From positions 3,579,678 through 3,643,677 of the forward strand of contig JACAUB010000001.1 in assembly GCA_013390605.1 (NCBI GenBank): DNA of 64,000 bases. The letters are read 5' to 3'. Made by a program: the position numbers and the translations under genes. The notes under the pieces are model-generated. The model was not told the DNA's origin and made no database searches. It was given only the letters and a program-made list of their open reading frames with translations. Source of the DNA: Bacteroidota bacterium. Its GTDB lineage: Bacteria; Bacteroidota; Bacteroidia; Bacteroidales; Cfx3-03. Below are positions 63,216-64,000 of this stretch, piece after piece. The first letter of the stretch is position 1. Each line of letters begins with the position of its first letter.

Positions 63216-64000
63216 TTATTGTTTTTTCTTCTGAGGAACTAAATTAGCATTTCGATATATAATAACTGTCTGATTTTCATTATATTTATTCATCTTATAT
63301 AGAATTTCATCCAAAAAACTGGGATGAATAGTTGTTTCATAAACCAGATTTGGGACAATCTTCTTTACGCTATCTACTCGTTGCAGAATATTCTTATCGT
63401 TAAAGAATAGCACAAATTGTGGATAATCTTTTGGGTCAACGCCCTTATATACTTTAGCAATGGGAGATTTCGCCGGATTATTGGCATATACCCTCACTGT
63501 TGGCCATTGTCCCATATAAAACCGTGGTGCCATTGTCGCATCTTTATGAAAAACATCTTCTAAAAGAATATTTCGTACATTAGGATATGAAGAAAGATAA
63601 GTCATTGATTCAACCCGAGCACGTTTAGAGTAATTGATAGTAAATAAAATCAACATGATTGTATTAGCGATCCAGAAAAAAGCATGTGCCCTTTTTAAAA
63701 GTTTTTTATGATTGTTCCAATATTTAGACCCCTCTTGAAATTCAAGCCAGCCAATCTCACCGAGAATAATTAAAAAAGGGATGATCGGGTATATAAAACG
63801 CTCTTGTTGATTAGGGAAAATGGAATGGAAAAGCAAAAAGAGAAAGGTCGGTAAAAAAAGGATTAACTGTTTACGCCAATTTCTAAAGAACCCAAAAAAC
63901 CATGCAAAGCCAGCTGGGAAAATAAAGATACCCAACAAAAATGCAGTATACTTAAAGAATGTTCCATTGATATAATTATAAGCATTATCCATGTTATAAA
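63216..64000 (-). CDS. GT22/GPI-mannosyltransferase-like membrane protein (5' end outside the window)
   Basis: The C-terminal 260 or so residues of a polytopic membrane glycosyltransferase. The frame is open to the right window edge, so the Met near 63992 is unlikely to be the true start, since relatives are 450-550 residues. FPNQQERFIYPIIPFLIILG corresponds to the HKE-x-RF-like motif of PIG-B/ALG9-type mannosyltransferases, followed by helices and a soluble C-terminal part (YFLSSYPNVRNILLEDVF-like). Such enzymes use polyprenyl-phosphate sugars. Acceptor unknown. Confidence 0.7.
   Translation of the reverse strand, partial: YNMDNAYNYINGTFFKYTAFLLGIFIFPAGFAWFFGFFRNWRKQLILFLPTFLFLLFHSIFPNQQERFIYPIIPFLIILGEIGWLEFQEGSKYWNNHKKLLKRAHAFFWIANTIMLILFTINYSKRARVESMTYLSSYPNVRNILLEDVFHKDATMAPRFYMGQWPTVRVYANNPAKSPIAKVYKGVDPKDYPQFVLFFNDKNILQRVDSVKKIVPNLVYETTIHPSFLDEILYKMNKYNENQTVIIYRNANLVPQKKKQ

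Noticed and set aside
1..64000. tRNA, rRNA, prophage or insertion sequence
   Set aside because: Scanning the gaps I found no tRNA-like cloverleaf, no rRNA segment and no transposase or integrase coding sequence. A covariance-model scan would be needed for certainty.

Overview
The window looks like chromosomal DNA of an AT-rich Bacteroidota bacterium, most likely of the order Bacteroidales. The evidence is two complete SusC/SusD polysaccharide-utilization loci (PULs), each with its own ECF sigma factor and FecR anti-sigma factor. GldF/GldG, carboxynorspermidine decarboxylase, a phoH-purC pair and promoter -7 boxes of the form TAnnTTTG point the same way. I see no rRNA, tRNA, CRISPR array, phage or insertion sequence.

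Layout. 1-6.3 kb: the end of an unknown gene, a cation diffusion facilitator broken by two frameshifts, a zinc-ribbon protein, a stand-alone molybdopterin oxidoreductase, and divergently from it the three-gene proton-translocating transhydrogenase operon. 6.3-10.6 kb: a secreted SGNH esterase, then a probable operon of DUF1080, ApbE, a Tat-exported Gfo/Idh/MocA oxidoreductase and a small membrane protein. 10.9-26 kb, all minus strand: a NimA-like flavoprotein, then PUL1 (ECF sigma, FecR, SusC, SusD, PL22-like lyase, heparinase II/III-like lyase, GH29 fucosidase, GH2). 26.4-38 kb, all minus: PUL2 (GH2, ECF sigma, FecR, SusC, SusD, GH43). 38.2-49.3 kb: gldG, gldF and a SAM hydrolase facing away from phoH-purC, then a secreted GH5 endoglycoceramidase-like enzyme, a transglutaminase-like protein, a nucleoside phosphorylase, cinA and rpmB. 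49.4-64 kb: a TonB-dependent receptor, cytosolic and exported superoxide dismutases, a secreted DJ-1/PfpI protein, a GT39 glycosyltransferase, a second SGNH esterase, a sugar kinase, rocD, a reduced DnaB-like ATPase, an RDD membrane protein, nspC and the end of a GT22-like mannosyltransferase.

How it works together. In each PUL the SusC receptor carries an N-terminal STN domain that should signal to FecR, which releases the ECF sigma factor and induces susCD. Each susCD pair ends in a terminator hairpin ahead of its enzyme genes, so binding/transport and degradation can be expressed at different levels. PUL1 enzymes suggest a fucosylated, uronic-acid-containing glycan. PUL2 enzymes suggest an arabinose/xylose- and hexose-containing glycan.

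The most interesting non-coding signal is shared by both PULs. In each fecR-susC gap the strand opposite the genes has a TAnnTTTG box that overlaps the susC start codon, followed about 75-100 nt later by a strong hairpin plus T-run. This predicts a short cis-antisense RNA over each susC leader, like DonS of Bacteroides fragilis. Other unusual structures are an array of five 11-bp repeats closed by two inverted copies upstream of the PUL1 sigma gene, and a GC-rich 57-bp near-perfect palindrome at 57.3 kb.
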